Positions 27,313-35,119 of a stretch of 43,536 bases of DNA are shown here, in pieces. The notes beneath the pieces were generated by a model. The model worked only from the letters and a program-made list of their open reading frames with translations, was not told the origin of the DNA and did not search any database. Each line of letters begins with the position of its first letter. Position 1 is the first letter of the stretch. The stretch is from Ligilactobacillus ubinensis (lineage in GTDB: Bacteria; Bacillota; Bacilli; Lactobacillales; Lactobacillaceae): contig NZ_JAIULA010000018.1 in the NCBI RefSeq assembly GCF_024160875.1, positions 15,057 through 58,592 on the forward strand, given 5' to 3'. The position numbers were made by a program, and so were the translations under genes.

Positions 27313-28269
27313 ATGAGCAAAGCAAAAATTCTAGTAACAGGTATTATACCAGAACAAGGTCTGACAGAATTACGTGAAGTTTTCGATGTAACCTATGAAC
27401 CTCAAAAAGAAACTAGACAATGGGTTTTAGATAATTTATATAAATTTGACGGATTGCTTATAATGGGATTGAAAGGTGATCGCGAATTAATTGATGCAGG
27501 TACGAATCTAAAAATTATTACTGCCAATGGGGTTGGCTTTGATCATATTGATATTCAATATGCTAAATCAAAGGGTATCGTTGTTACAAATTGTCCACAA
27601 GGGGTCCGTGTTGCAACCGCTGAAATGACTTTTGCACTTATTTTAGCAACTGTTCGTCGTCTATACTTCTATGACAAGACTGTTCGTAAAGGCGATTGGA
27701 TTGATGTTTCAGAACAAAAGTATATGGGCATGAGCTTACAAGGAAAAACTCTTGGTATTTACGGCATGGGTCGCATTGGATCTGAAGTTGGAAAATTTTG
27801 CCAAGCAATTGGCATGAATATTATTTATAATGATCCTCATCAACTAAATGCCGGTTTAGAAAAAGAGCTTAATGTTAAATATGTTAGTTTCGACACTTTA
27901 ATAGCTAAATCTGATGTTATTACTTTACATGCCCCAGCAATTCCTTCAACAATTGGCATTTTTAATAAAGATATATTTAAGAAAATGAAAAAAACTGCAT
28001 ATATCATTAACGCTGCAAGAGGAGCCTTGATAAATCAAAATGATTTAATTGATGCCTTAAAAGATAAACAAATTGCCGGAGCTGGATTAGATGTATTTGA
28101 AACTGAACCAGATATTCCTGAAGGCCTACGTGCATTAGATAACGTAATTATGACACCACATGCTGGAACAGGTACAATTGAAGCTCGTACAGCAATTGCT
28201 AAAGAAGCTTCTAATAATTTAATTTCATTTTTACAAAATGGTAAACTTCTGAATCAGGTTAATAAATAG
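27313..28269 (+). CDS. D-isomer-specific 2-hydroxyacid dehydrogenase
   Basis: 318 residues. NAD-binding GMGRIG (151-156) and the catalytic triad Arg236 (NAARG), Glu265 (FETEP) and His283 (TPHAGTGT) are all in place. The family reduces 2-keto acids to D-2-hydroxy acids, or the reverse (lactate, glycerate, glyoxylate, 2-ketogluconate reductases). GGAG-type ribosome binding site 8-10 bases before the ATG. In this operon it probably acts on a sugar-derived 2-keto acid made after the lactonase step. Confidence 0.92.
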   Translation: MSKAKILVTGIIPEQGLTELREVFDVTYEPQKETRQWVLDNLYKFDGLLIMGLKGDRELIDAGTNLKIITANGVGFDHIDIQYAKSKGIVVTNCPQGVRVATAEMTFALILATVRRLYFYDKTVRKGDWIDVSEQKYMGMSLQGKTLGIYGMGRIGSEVGKFCQAIGMNIIYNDPHQLNAGLEKELNVKYVSFDTLIAKSDVITLHAPAIPSTIGIFNKDIFKKMKKTAYIINAARGALINQNDLIDALKDKQIAGAGLDVFETEPDIPEGLRALDNVIMTPHAGTGTIEARTAIAKEASNNLISFLQNGKLLNQVNK

Positions 28270-28315
28270 TCACTTTACAAAAAGGTTTATTTTATTTATT
28301 AAGGAGTGATAACAT

Positions 28316-28591
28316 ATGTCTGATAAAATCCAAATCGATCCTAAGGAATTTGCGTATCATTTTATTGATACTTTAAATTTTCCAGAAGATAAAACCAACA
28401 ATCTAGAACAAAGTGCAAAAAAAAGATTGGCAGCTTACTTATCTGCTTACTATCTAATTGATTCTTTTAACAAATTAGAAAGTTCAAATTTTAATGATGA
28501 CCATAGAGATATACATTCACTTAGTTACAGTGATTTTCTTGAAAAAGTTACACATATGAATTATCTCAATGATAAAATGCGAAATGATTGA
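28316..28591 (+). CDS. Small acidic protein of unknown function
   Basis: 91 residues, not recognised. It has a strong AAGGAGTG ribosome binding site seven bases before the ATG and a strong terminator after it, so it is a real gene and the last of the right-arm operon. The sequence is predicted mostly helical (EFAYHFIDTLNF, AKKRLAAYLSAYYLIDSF, SYSDFLEKVTHMNYL), without signal peptide or cysteine. Size and helicity recall bacteriocin-immunity proteins, but no diagnostic motif supports that and no bacteriocin gene is near. It may be an accessory subunit or regulator of the pathway. Confidence 0.7.
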   Translation: MSDKIQIDPKEFAYHFIDTLNFPEDKTNNLEQSAKKRLAAYLSAYYLIDSFNKLESSNFNDDHRDIHSLSYSDFLEKVTHMNYLNDKMRND

Positions 28592-28650
28592 GATTTTGTT
28601 CTTCTAGAATTTCAAAACAACAGTGTTTATATTCTTATATTTCTTAACTA

Positions 28651-28696
28651 AAAACCCCAAAAGTTAGAGCAAACATCACTTAACTTTTGGGGTTTT
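28651..28696. terminator. Bidirectional terminator between the sugar regulon and kdsD
   Basis: A perfect 16-bp stem, AAAACCCCAAAAGTTA (28651-28666) with TAACTTTTGGGGTTTT (28681-28696). Confidence 0.92.
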
Positions 28697-28776
28697 GTTA
28701 TACATAAAAAAGATAGAAAATTACCTATTCCATCTTAAAACAATTCAAATGTTTATTTTAAAATATCAACCTAAAT

Positions 28777-29736
28777 CTATAGTACTTCATGAATCGTTAC
28801 TACACCAACAACTTCTTTTTGACTATCTGTTACTATCAGATTTGAAATGCCATGACGTGCCATTAACCGCCATGCCTCACGGTTTCTTTCTTCTTGATCT
28901 ATACTAACAAAACCATAAGTCATATAATCTTTTGCACTAGACTTCTTTACTGAAGAAATGTTCAAAAATTTCTTCCGAATATCTCCATCTGTTATAATCC
29001 CTATAATTTTTTGTGTCCCTAACTCTCTTACTAACGTTAGTCCGATTCCATAATCACTAATTGTATAGATAACTTCATTTATTGGTGTATCTTCATTAAC
29101 ATATGGCACCTTGGTATGCATAACATGCTTAACTCGTTGCAATAACATTTTCCCAATACTTCCACCTGGATGATACTTGGCAAATTGGCGTCGTGTAAAA
29201 CCAACTTTTTCTTCTAAAGCTGTTAAAAGTGCATCTCCAAAAACCAATACTGCAGTTGTCGATGCTGTTGGGGCCATCTTGGTCACATCGACTTCTTCAC
29301 TTACACCTACATCAAACTGCATTTTTGTATTCTTAGCTAATGTTGATTCTAGATTTCCGGTTAATGCGATAGAGAGTAAATCATCTGGATAGTTATTTTG
29401 CAATGCAAACAAAGCCTGGACCACTTCTTGAGTTTCACCACTGTTAGAAACAAAGAAAACCAAATCATCTTTAGCAATCCGACCTAAATCACCATGAAAA
29501 GTCGTTCCAGCATCTATAGCAAAACTAGGAAATCCAATCGAAGATAATGAGGCAGCAATTTTTTTAGCTATTAGTTCTGATTTACCAGTGCCAATTAAAA
29601 TTATGCGTCCCTTAACATCTGCAACCATATTAACTAGTTCATCAAAACTATTATTTAACCGAGCTGCTACTTTTTGTAATTCTTCACTTTCTTTTTTGAA
29701 AACTTCTTGCGCTATCTCATAATAGGCCATCTTCAT
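28777..29736 (-). CDS. kdsD: Arabinose-5-phosphate isomerase (KdsD/GutQ/KpsF type)
   Basis: 319 residues from the ATG at 29736 (AAAGG five bases before; the ATG at 29730 is equally possible, and a longer frame to 29766 lacks a site). It has an N-terminal SIS domain (IILIGTGKSE, FVSNSGETQEVVQAL, TASTTAVLVFGDAL) and a C-terminal CBS pair ending GVVTIHEVL. It interconverts D-ribulose-5-P and D-arabinose-5-P. It overlaps the end of kdsA by about 20 bases, so the two are co-translated and the Kdo role is favoured over the glucitol GutQ role. A truncated second copy lies at 11380-11545. Confidence 0.92.
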   Translation of the reverse strand: MKMAYYEIAQEVFKKESEELQKVAARLNNSFDELVNMVADVKGRIILIGTGKSELIAKKIAASLSSIGFPSFAIDAGTTFHGDLGRIAKDDLVFFVSNSGETQEVVQALFALQNNYPDDLLSIALTGNLESTLAKNTKMQFDVGVSEEVDVTKMAPTASTTAVLVFGDALLTALEEKVGFTRRQFAKYHPGGSIGKMLLQRVKHVMHTKVPYVNEDTPINEVIYTISDYGIGLTLVRELGTQKIIGIITDGDIRKKFLNISSVKKSSAKDYMTYGFVSIDQEERNREAWRLMARHGISNLIVTDSQKEVVGVVTIHEVL

Positions 29737-30568
29737 CCCAGCCTTTCTGTTGTTCCTGGTGTTCATTAAACATCTTTGCTGCTGTAGATAAAATACCTTC
29801 CATTTTATCTAAATATAACTGATTATCAGCGTCAGAGATTGCTTCTGGAGGATTAGGATGAACTTCCGCAAAAATTCCGTCAACGCCAATTGTTAACGCT
29901 GATCGCATTAATGGGAAAATATACTCTCGATTTCCACCTGAATGATTACCATACCCCCCTGGAACTTGTACAGAATGAGTTGCATCGTAAATCACTGGAA
30001 AACCTATTTCTCTTAACTTCAATAAACTAGTCATATCTACAACTAGTTGGTGGTAACCAAACATGGTTCCACGTTCAGTTAATAATATTTTCTCATTGGT
30101 AGGAGTTACTTTATCAACTGCTCCTTGCATATCTTCTGGTGCCATAAATTGTGCTTTTTTTATATTAACGATCCGACCTGTTTTAGCCGCCGCTACTAAT
30201 AAATCTGTTTGCCGGCTTAAATAAGCTGGAATTTGCAAAATATCAGCAACTTCACCAACTGCCTTACATTGAACTGATTCATGAACATCAGTTACAATTG
30301 GAACTTGATACTCTTTTTTTATTCTTTCTAAAATAGCTAATCCTTTTTCTATTCCAACGCCTCGTTTTGAGTCATTAGAACTACGATTAGCTTTATCAAA
30401 AGAAGATTTAAACACAAAGTTAATTTTAAGCTTTTCTGTCAATTCTTTTAAACGATCAGCAACTACCGTACACGTTTCATAAGATTCAATAGCACACGGC
30501 CCCGCCAGCAAAGTTAACTGGTGGTCAGAGAATTGGTAATCAGTAAATACTTCTGAAATTTTATGCAT
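29717..30568 (-). CDS. kdsA: 3-deoxy-8-phosphooctulonate (Kdo-8-P) synthase
   Basis: 283 residues, normal length. AGPCAIES (22-29), KSSFDKANRSS, RQTDLL, TERGTMFGY and YDATHSVQVPGG are the hallmark blocks of KdsA rather than of DAHP synthase. Cys25 in AGPC, the His of ATHSVQ, the Glu of AEVHP and the Asp of SDADNQ form the metal site of the metal-dependent class, as in Aquifex. It condenses arabinose-5-P with phosphoenolpyruvate. Kdo is known mainly from Gram-negative lipopolysaccharide, so the product's use here is unclear; KdsC, KdsB and a Kdo transferase are not in the window. Confidence 0.95.
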   Translation of the reverse strand: MHKISEVFTDYQFSDHQLTLLAGPCAIESYETCTVVADRLKELTEKLKINFVFKSSFDKANRSSNDSKRGVGIEKGLAILERIKKEYQVPIVTDVHESVQCKAVGEVADILQIPAYLSRQTDLLVAAAKTGRIVNIKKAQFMAPEDMQGAVDKVTPTNEKILLTERGTMFGYHQLVVDMTSLLKLREIGFPVIYDATHSVQVPGGYGNHSGGNREYIFPLMRSALTIGVDGIFAEVHPNPPEAISDADNQLYLDKMEGILSTAAKMFNEHQEQQKGWDEDGLL

Positions 30569-30957
30569 TTTAGGTCCTCCTTTAACTCAAAAACAACATA
30601 CTTATATAAATCGACAATCTTAAATTATACTTTATCACAAATCTTACAATTATTCCCTTGTTATGCATTAGAGATTAGTAATGGAATGTTTAAGAATATT
30701 TAAATATAACGATTTATTACATACTGGTGTAACTTGATTTTGTTGAATTTTACCAGTTGTATTTTTCTATATCGGTTAATTTTGCATAAAAAATACTTCT
30801 TACTATATCAACATAAGAAGCTTCTTTGATTCATCTTAATTGTCGACAACCCTATGGAATGTTAAAGTTTAAGTAGACACAATTATAATTTTAAGCCTGT
30901 ACATCGTTTTTAATAGCTTAATTACTTTTATCCTTAATATTAAAGAAGGTTTTTAAA
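30569..30957. other. Divergent intergenic region of kdsA and the lipid kinase
   Basis: 389 bases without a gene. A TATAAT-like -10 for kdsA lies on the minus strand near 30627-30632 and one for the kinase on the plus strand at 30884-30889, both with weak -35 elements. A hairpin (30796-30802 with 30814-30820, CTTCTTA/TAAGAAG) followed by a T run on the minus strand (30793-30787) looks like a terminator, but no minus-strand gene precedes it. Nothing else is recognisable. Confidence 0.5.
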
Positions 30958-31851
30958 ATGCAGCATTTGACATATGGTATTTTTTTCAATGGTAATTCTG
31001 GCAAAGGAGAAGCAAAAAAAATTGCAACAAATCTCGCTAAACTCTTAAAAGTCCATCTAATAGAGCCTCTACTTCTATCTTCAACAAATGTTAAAGATGC
31101 TATAACAACAATCAAAAATGCTTTACCTAAGCTAGACACCCTTATCATAATTGGTGGCGATGGCACAATTAATGTTGCAATAACGGCGTTAATTCAAGCA
31201 AAGAAATTCTTACCCATTGGTATTATTCCTGCTGGCACCGTTAATAACTTTGCAAGGCGCTATAATATCCCTTTAGATATCACTGCTGCTATGCAGTTAT
31301 TAGTCGAGAATCATGAGCAACGTCAAGTTGGATTTGCTATTTGCAATAATACTAAAGCTGTTGTTAGTTCATTAACTTTTGGTAATTTAGCCGACATTTC
31401 AAATCAAGTACGGCAACAAGAAAAGCGCAAATTTGGAAAAATTATCTATCTAATAAAAGCTGTTAAACATATTGGCAAAGATAAATCTTTTTTAATTCAT
31501 TATCAGTCAGAGGATGGTACTGATCAAATTTTAAAAACTTGGTTTGCTCTAATCACAACCACTAAATCAATTGGTGGTCATGTTTACAGTACCTCATCTC
31601 CTAATAAAATGCATATTAGTTTATTGAATAATATTGGGATAAAGCAAGTTCTACCTTATTGTTTCTTCGCTTTAACTGGGCGTTTAAATAACTCTAAATC
31701 AATAACCCAATTTGAAGTAGAAAACATTAAAATATCAGCTATTCATAACCGTAAAATTACTACACGAATAGATGGAGATAAAGCTCTTGATCTTCCAATT
31801 GAGGTTTCTTACAGATCAAAGGAACTATCTCTTTTTGTTCCTAAGAAATAA
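30958..31851 (+). CDS. Diacylglycerol-kinase-family lipid kinase (YegS/DgkB type)
   Basis: 297 residues. The catalytic loop GGDGT (66-70) and the preceding NGNSGKGEA (11-19) nucleotide-binding turn are intact, along with GIIPAGTVNNFARR. Family members phosphorylate diacylglycerol or related lipids at the cytoplasmic membrane, keeping the undecaprenyl/LTA glycerol cycle running. The gene stands alone with its own terminator. The related YegS group binds other lipids, so the exact substrate is open. Confidence 0.9.
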   Translation: MQHLTYGIFFNGNSGKGEAKKIATNLAKLLKVHLIEPLLLSSTNVKDAITTIKNALPKLDTLIIIGGDGTINVAITALIQAKKFLPIGIIPAGTVNNFARRYNIPLDITAAMQLLVENHEQRQVGFAICNNTKAVVSSLTFGNLADISNQVRQQEKRKFGKIIYLIKAVKHIGKDKSFLIHYQSEDGTDQILKTWFALITTTKSIGGHVYSTSSPNKMHISLLNNIGIKQVLPYCFFALTGRLNNSKSITQFEVENIKISAIHNRKITTRIDGDKALDLPIEVSYRSKELSLFVPKK

Positions 31852-31869
31852 TTTGTCTTTAACTCATTA

Positions 31870-31916
31870 AAAGTCTGCTAAATCAATCTTTTAATTAATT
31901 GATTTAACAGGCTTTT
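31870..31916. terminator. Terminator between the lipid kinase and the PanE-like gene
   Basis: TAAATCAAT (31879-31887) and ATTGATTTA (31898-31906), extended outward by GTCTG/CAGGC, followed by TTTTT. It serves the plus-strand gene and perhaps the convergent minus-strand gene. Confidence 0.75.
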
Positions 31917-31926
31917 TACTTTTAAA

Positions 31927-32886
31927 CTATGCTTTAGCTAAGTTTTGTTGATGAAACTCCGCCAAATGAACTGCTTGTGTCACAAACGTATGTGTTTTAG
32001 CCTCATAGTGGTATTTTCTTCCTAAATTTGCGATATATCCATTTATGTAATCAACTTCAGTTGGTCTATTTTTACTCATATCTTGATACATTGACGGATA
32101 ATGTAACGGCATATCTATTCTTGTATTATGATCAAGAGCTGACATTTCTTCTTCACGGCTAGAAACTAATTTGATACCTGCTCGAGCACAAATATCATAA
32201 GCTTCGTCAATTAATTGACGCCCCATTTTATATGCTCCAGGAAAGTTCCCAAATTCACCCATTTGAATTTGAAACATCGTACAAATCGTATTGATAACTG
32301 AATTGAAAATCACTTTTGTCATCAATGTTCCCGTAAAATCATCTGTTAACGTTGGATTAATCTGTGCTTTTTCTAACTCATCGAACAGCCTCTGACACAT
32401 CTCATCTGGTTTTTCATTTAAAGGACACATATTCATTTTACCTGCGCCACGTTTCCCCATAAAATCAACTTCACCAGGACCCGGTAAAATAGTCGCAATC
32501 AAAGCTGTCCCTCCAATTATTCTGTCATCAGCAAAATATTCTTGCAGTTTTTCAATATGTCCCATGCCATTCATACAGGTGAAAGCATAATGTTTTTTTC
32601 GATTAATAAAGTGAGCACATCGTTTTAAATAGTCATCTAATTGCATCTGTTTAGTAAAAAAGATAAATACTTCTGGGTCATCATTATATGTTTCAGGTGT
32701 TTCCAATTTAATCTTCTCTAAATGGCGATCTTTATGATCACGCATTACATATACGCCACCTTGTTCCTTAATCTTTTCAATATGCGGTTGCCACGTATCG
32801 ACAAATGTAACGTCATTTCCAGCTTCTTGCAATAAAATACCATATCGCAATCCCATTGCTCCTGCGCCAATTATTGTTAACTTCAT
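31927..32886 (-). CDS. panE: 2-dehydropantoate 2-reductase family (PanE/ApbA) oxidoreductase
   Basis: 319 residues from the ATG at 32886, nine bases after GGAGGG; the frame to 32895 has no site. NADPH-binding GAGAMG (7-12) is followed by the PanE fold with the catalytic lysine region FTGTLMTKVIFNSVINT and a Glu/Ser C-terminal site. Ketopantoate reductase makes pantoate; homologs in lactic acid bacteria also reduce branched-chain 2-keto acids to hydroxy acids (known for Lactococcus PanE). The valine T-box leader in front ties it to branched-chain amino acid status. Confidence 0.85.
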   Translation of the reverse strand: MKLTIIGAGAMGLRYGILLQEAGNDVTFVDTWQPHIEKIKEQGGVYVMRDHKDRHLEKIKLETPETYNDDPEVFIFFTKQMQLDDYLKRCAHFINRKKHYAFTCMNGMGHIEKLQEYFADDRIIGGTALIATILPGPGEVDFMGKRGAGKMNMCPLNEKPDEMCQRLFDELEKAQINPTLTDDFTGTLMTKVIFNSVINTICTMFQIQMGEFGNFPGAYKMGRQLIDEAYDICARAGIKLVSSREEEMSALDHNTRIDMPLHYPSMYQDMSKNRPTEVDYINGYIANLGRKYHYEAKTHTFVTQAVHLAEFHQQNLAKA

Positions 32887-32926
32887 AAAAATCACCCTCC
32901 AATATGTTATATTAAATTAAAATTAT

Positions 32927-33205
32927 AAAAAAGCGCCCTCAGTCTATTACCTAGACCAAGGGCGCTAATTAGCACGGTACCACCTTAATTTAAAATTGAA
33001 CAAGTCCAATTCTTACTCACTATGTACAGCCACTAAGCAGCGATACACCGGCGCTTTAAGGGGCGCACTCCGTAGGAACTCAACATTTCGCACCTACAAC
33101 TCAAAGGTTACTTTCGTCTTAAACACTGTTCTTCTTTCTCACTATCCAGAAGTCACTTAAACAGCCGTTTAACATTACTCTCCTCATCAACATTACTTTG
33201 TTTAT
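32927..33205 (-). ncRNA. T-box leader, valine specifier (GTA)
   Basis: On the minus strand: a GATGA kink-turn start (about 33203), Stem I arms AAACGGCTGTT/AACAGTGTTT, distal loop CTTCT-GGATAGTGAGAA-AGAAG, then specifier loop ACGAAA-GTA-A (codon at 33111-33109), laid out as in the Bacillus glyQS T-box. The T-box AAGGTGGTACCGTG (32986-32973) follows, with TGGT expected to pair with a tRNA ending ACCA. The terminator GCGCCCT...AGGGCGC with TTTTTT is at 32965-32927. Uncharged tRNA-Val should therefore turn on the PanE-like gene. Confidence 0.9.
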
Positions 33206-33225
33206 AATTAAAATTTAATGTTTTT

Positions 33226-33254
33226 AACTTAACACACATTTTGAGAACTGTCAA
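33226..33254 (-). promoter_or_regulatory. Promoter of the T-box/panE transcript
   Basis: TTGACA (33254-33249), 17-base spacer, TAAGTT (33231-33226) with an upstream TG (extended -10). Transcription would start near 33218, just before the T-box leader. Confidence 0.65.
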
Positions 33255-33284
33255 TAATTTTTCAGATAATTTTCAAATTTTATA

Positions 33285-34748
33285 TCAAGTTTCTTTTCTA
33301 TATTTCAGTAAAAGAAATATTCCACAAATACTTAGTAATACTATACCTATAAACACAATAGCTCGGCTAATTACTTCTCCTGTTTGTGGCAATGCTTTTT
33401 GATTGCTTGTATTCTGAGTTTGTTTAATCGAAAAAGCATCTGATTCTTGTTTAAGATTATTATCGATGATTGTATAGCTTTCCGACTTACCCGGTGTTAT
33501 AGGTATAGTTGGATTTGTTGGTACATACGTATTTATAAAGTTATTACCATCTTGGCTGCTGCTATAATTTGCAACTGGTTCCTCTTTTACTGTATAATTA
33601 TTGATTTTACCGGTACTGTCATATTTAGCCAAGTTATTAAATGCATATTTCCAATTTGTTGATGCACTAGCTTCTTGACTATCCACTTTTATTCCATTCT
33701 TATATAAATCAATCATTATACTTGATGGCCGCGTGTTGTTTGCATTATTATTATCTATCCATGTTTTGGTTCCTGCAATATTTACAGTAGTATCTGCTGA
33801 ACCACCACCACCATTATTAGGTGTCTGAACATCAACTGTCTGTTCCACAATGTTTGTGCCTGTCAGACTACCACTATTTTCATATTGAGCTGAAACACTC
33901 CCATCTGTTGCTTTAGTCTCATAATCAATCAGTACGGGGCCACTAATATTACCTAGATTTGTAGTAAATCCAGCTGTTCCATTTTCAATTGTTGCACTGC
34001 TTGGATAATAACTATTAATATCAAAGGTATTACCATCTGAATAAAAGCTTACATTATAAGCCGTTATTGATCCTGAAACCAATTTTTGATTTCCACCAAC
34101 AGTATCCGTATATTTTGCATCATTTATTTCTTGTTTCGCATAATTAATCCTTACTCTCCAATGGATTAATGTTGGATCAGTTTCATCATACCAACCCCAC
34201 TTATACAAAACCTCACTTGGATCTGGACCACTAGATGGTATTATATCAATTGTAGTTGACCCCCAACTTCCCCAATTGACTGGAACTGTGGTATCTTGCG
34301 TAACTTGGGTAGTATCCCAATTAACCCATAAATCAAAATTACCTTTAATTTCATTATGATCTGTACTTACAGCATCTGTTAACGTAATAGTAATTTTTTT
34401 AGTAGTAGGATTAGCTACTGCTCTCCCTATTACAACACCACCAGAATCTTTAATATCAAACTTCGTTGTAGTAGCTAATCTAAACACCATTGGAATATCA
34501 ACAGTAATTGTATCCCCTGCCATGGCTTTTCCCGCTGGAATATCGAAATCCCAATGTGCTCTCATATCATCATAAATACTAAAACTAGTTTGTGGATTTC
34601 CATTAGAGTCTTCTAACTCCGCATTAGTAATAAACTCATTTCCCCAATCAGAAGAAGCATTTATCACTCCATTTTGAAAAAATGGGACAATTAAACTAAC
34701 CAATAAAATAAATACTTGAATCATTGATAATCCCTTTTTGCTTTGCAT
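33285..34748 (-). CDS. LPXTG-anchored surface adhesin with collagen-binding and Cna-B-type domains
   Basis: 487 residues: signal peptide (hydrophobic 9-30), Ig-like adhesive region of the collagen-binding type (about 31-310, rich in FDI/ITVDIP/TLTD strands), a Gly/Asn linker (NNGGGGS), a Cna-B-like domain (VNIAGTKTWIDNNNA... YTVKEEPV, about 320-405) and sorting signal LPQTGE at 453-458 followed by membrane helix and KYRKET tail. Sortase would attach it to peptidoglycan. The Cna-B segment may carry an isopeptide bond. Ligand unknown. A structured leader with terminator precedes it. Confidence 0.9.
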   Translation of the reverse strand: MQSKKGLSMIQVFILLVSLIVPFFQNGVINASSDWGNEFITNAELEDSNGNPQTSFSIYDDMRAHWDFDIPAGKAMAGDTITVDIPMVFRLATTTKFDIKDSGGVVIGRAVANPTTKKITITLTDAVSTDHNEIKGNFDLWVNWDTTQVTQDTTVPVNWGSWGSTTIDIIPSSGPDPSEVLYKWGWYDETDPTLIHWRVRINYAKQEINDAKYTDTVGGNQKLVSGSITAYNVSFYSDGNTFDINSYYPSSATIENGTAGFTTNLGNISGPVLIDYETKATDGSVSAQYENSGSLTGTNIVEQTVDVQTPNNGGGGSADTTVNIAGTKTWIDNNNANNTRPSSIMIDLYKNGIKVDSQEASASTNWKYAFNNLAKYDSTGKINNYTVKEEPVANYSSSQDGNNFINTYVPTNPTIPITPGKSESYTIIDNNLKQESDAFSIKQTQNTSNQKALPQTGEVISRAIVFIGIVLLSICGIFLLLKYRKET

Positions 34749-34787
34749 ACTTTTCCCCTTAAAAACATAGCTCTACACAAATTAAAC

Positions 34788-34880
34788 AAAAAAAGAGACC
34801 ATATCTCACTTCTTAACTGCATTAAAGTAAGATATTCGCCTCTGTCCTCGCCCCGGCAAACGCCAAGTTATCTGTACGAA
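34788..34880 (-). ncRNA. Unidentified structured leader with intrinsic terminator upstream of the adhesin
   Basis: Read on the minus strand, the leader has GGCGTTTGCC (small hairpin), a G-rich segment GGGGCGAGGACAGAGGCGA and then an 11-bp stem ATATCTTACTT/AAGTGAGATAT (34835-34825 with 34811-34801) reinforced by outer GAG/CTC, ending in a run of T (34794-34788). The ATG follows 40 bases later. That makes a terminator inside the 5' leader and suggests attenuation. The GAGGACAGAGGCGA part recalls the start of the lysine riboswitch, but the rest of that element is missing, so I leave it unnamed. Confidence 0.5.
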
Positions 34881-34913
34881 TAAAAAAATTATATTTATTT
34901 ATTACCGGTAGTT

Positions 34914-34942
34914 ATTGTATAACTTATTAACTTAATTATCAA
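34914..34942 (-). promoter_or_regulatory. Promoter of the adhesin gene
   Basis: TTGATA (34942-34937), 17-base spacer, TACAAT (34919-34914). It predicts a leader of roughly 160 bases that contains the structured element. Confidence 0.6.
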
Positions 34943-35040
34943 GTAATATCTAACCTTGGAAACTACCATTCTTAGCTGATTAATTTTATAAAATATTAAA
35001 ATAATATAACTGTACTTAAAATTATGCTTTCTTAAAGTAA

Positions 35041-35076
35041 AAATCATCTATCGCTTAATAAAAGCGTAGATGATTT
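35041..35076 (-). terminator. Terminator of the iol operon
   Basis: AAATCATCTA(T)CGCTT (35041-35056) pairs with AAGCGTAGATGATTT (35062-35076) apart from one bulged base, with a T-rich tail on the minus strand. Confidence 0.8.
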
Positions 35077-35119
35077 ATTATTATAAAACTATTGTTTAAC
35101 GCTCTAACAACCCATCATA

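Noticed and set aside
28316-28591. Bacteriocin immunity protein
   Set aside because: Size and helicity fit, but no family motif or bacteriocin gene is present and it is joined to a sugar operon.
29717-30568. DAHP synthase (aromatic pathway) instead of KdsA
   Set aside because: The KSSFDKANRSS, TERGTMFGY and ATHSVQVPGG blocks and pairing with the arabinose-5-P isomerase are specific for KdsA.
34788-34880. Lysine riboswitch upstream of the adhesin
   Set aside because: Only a short 5' segment resembles it; the later conserved core blocks are missing and an adhesin is an unlikely target.
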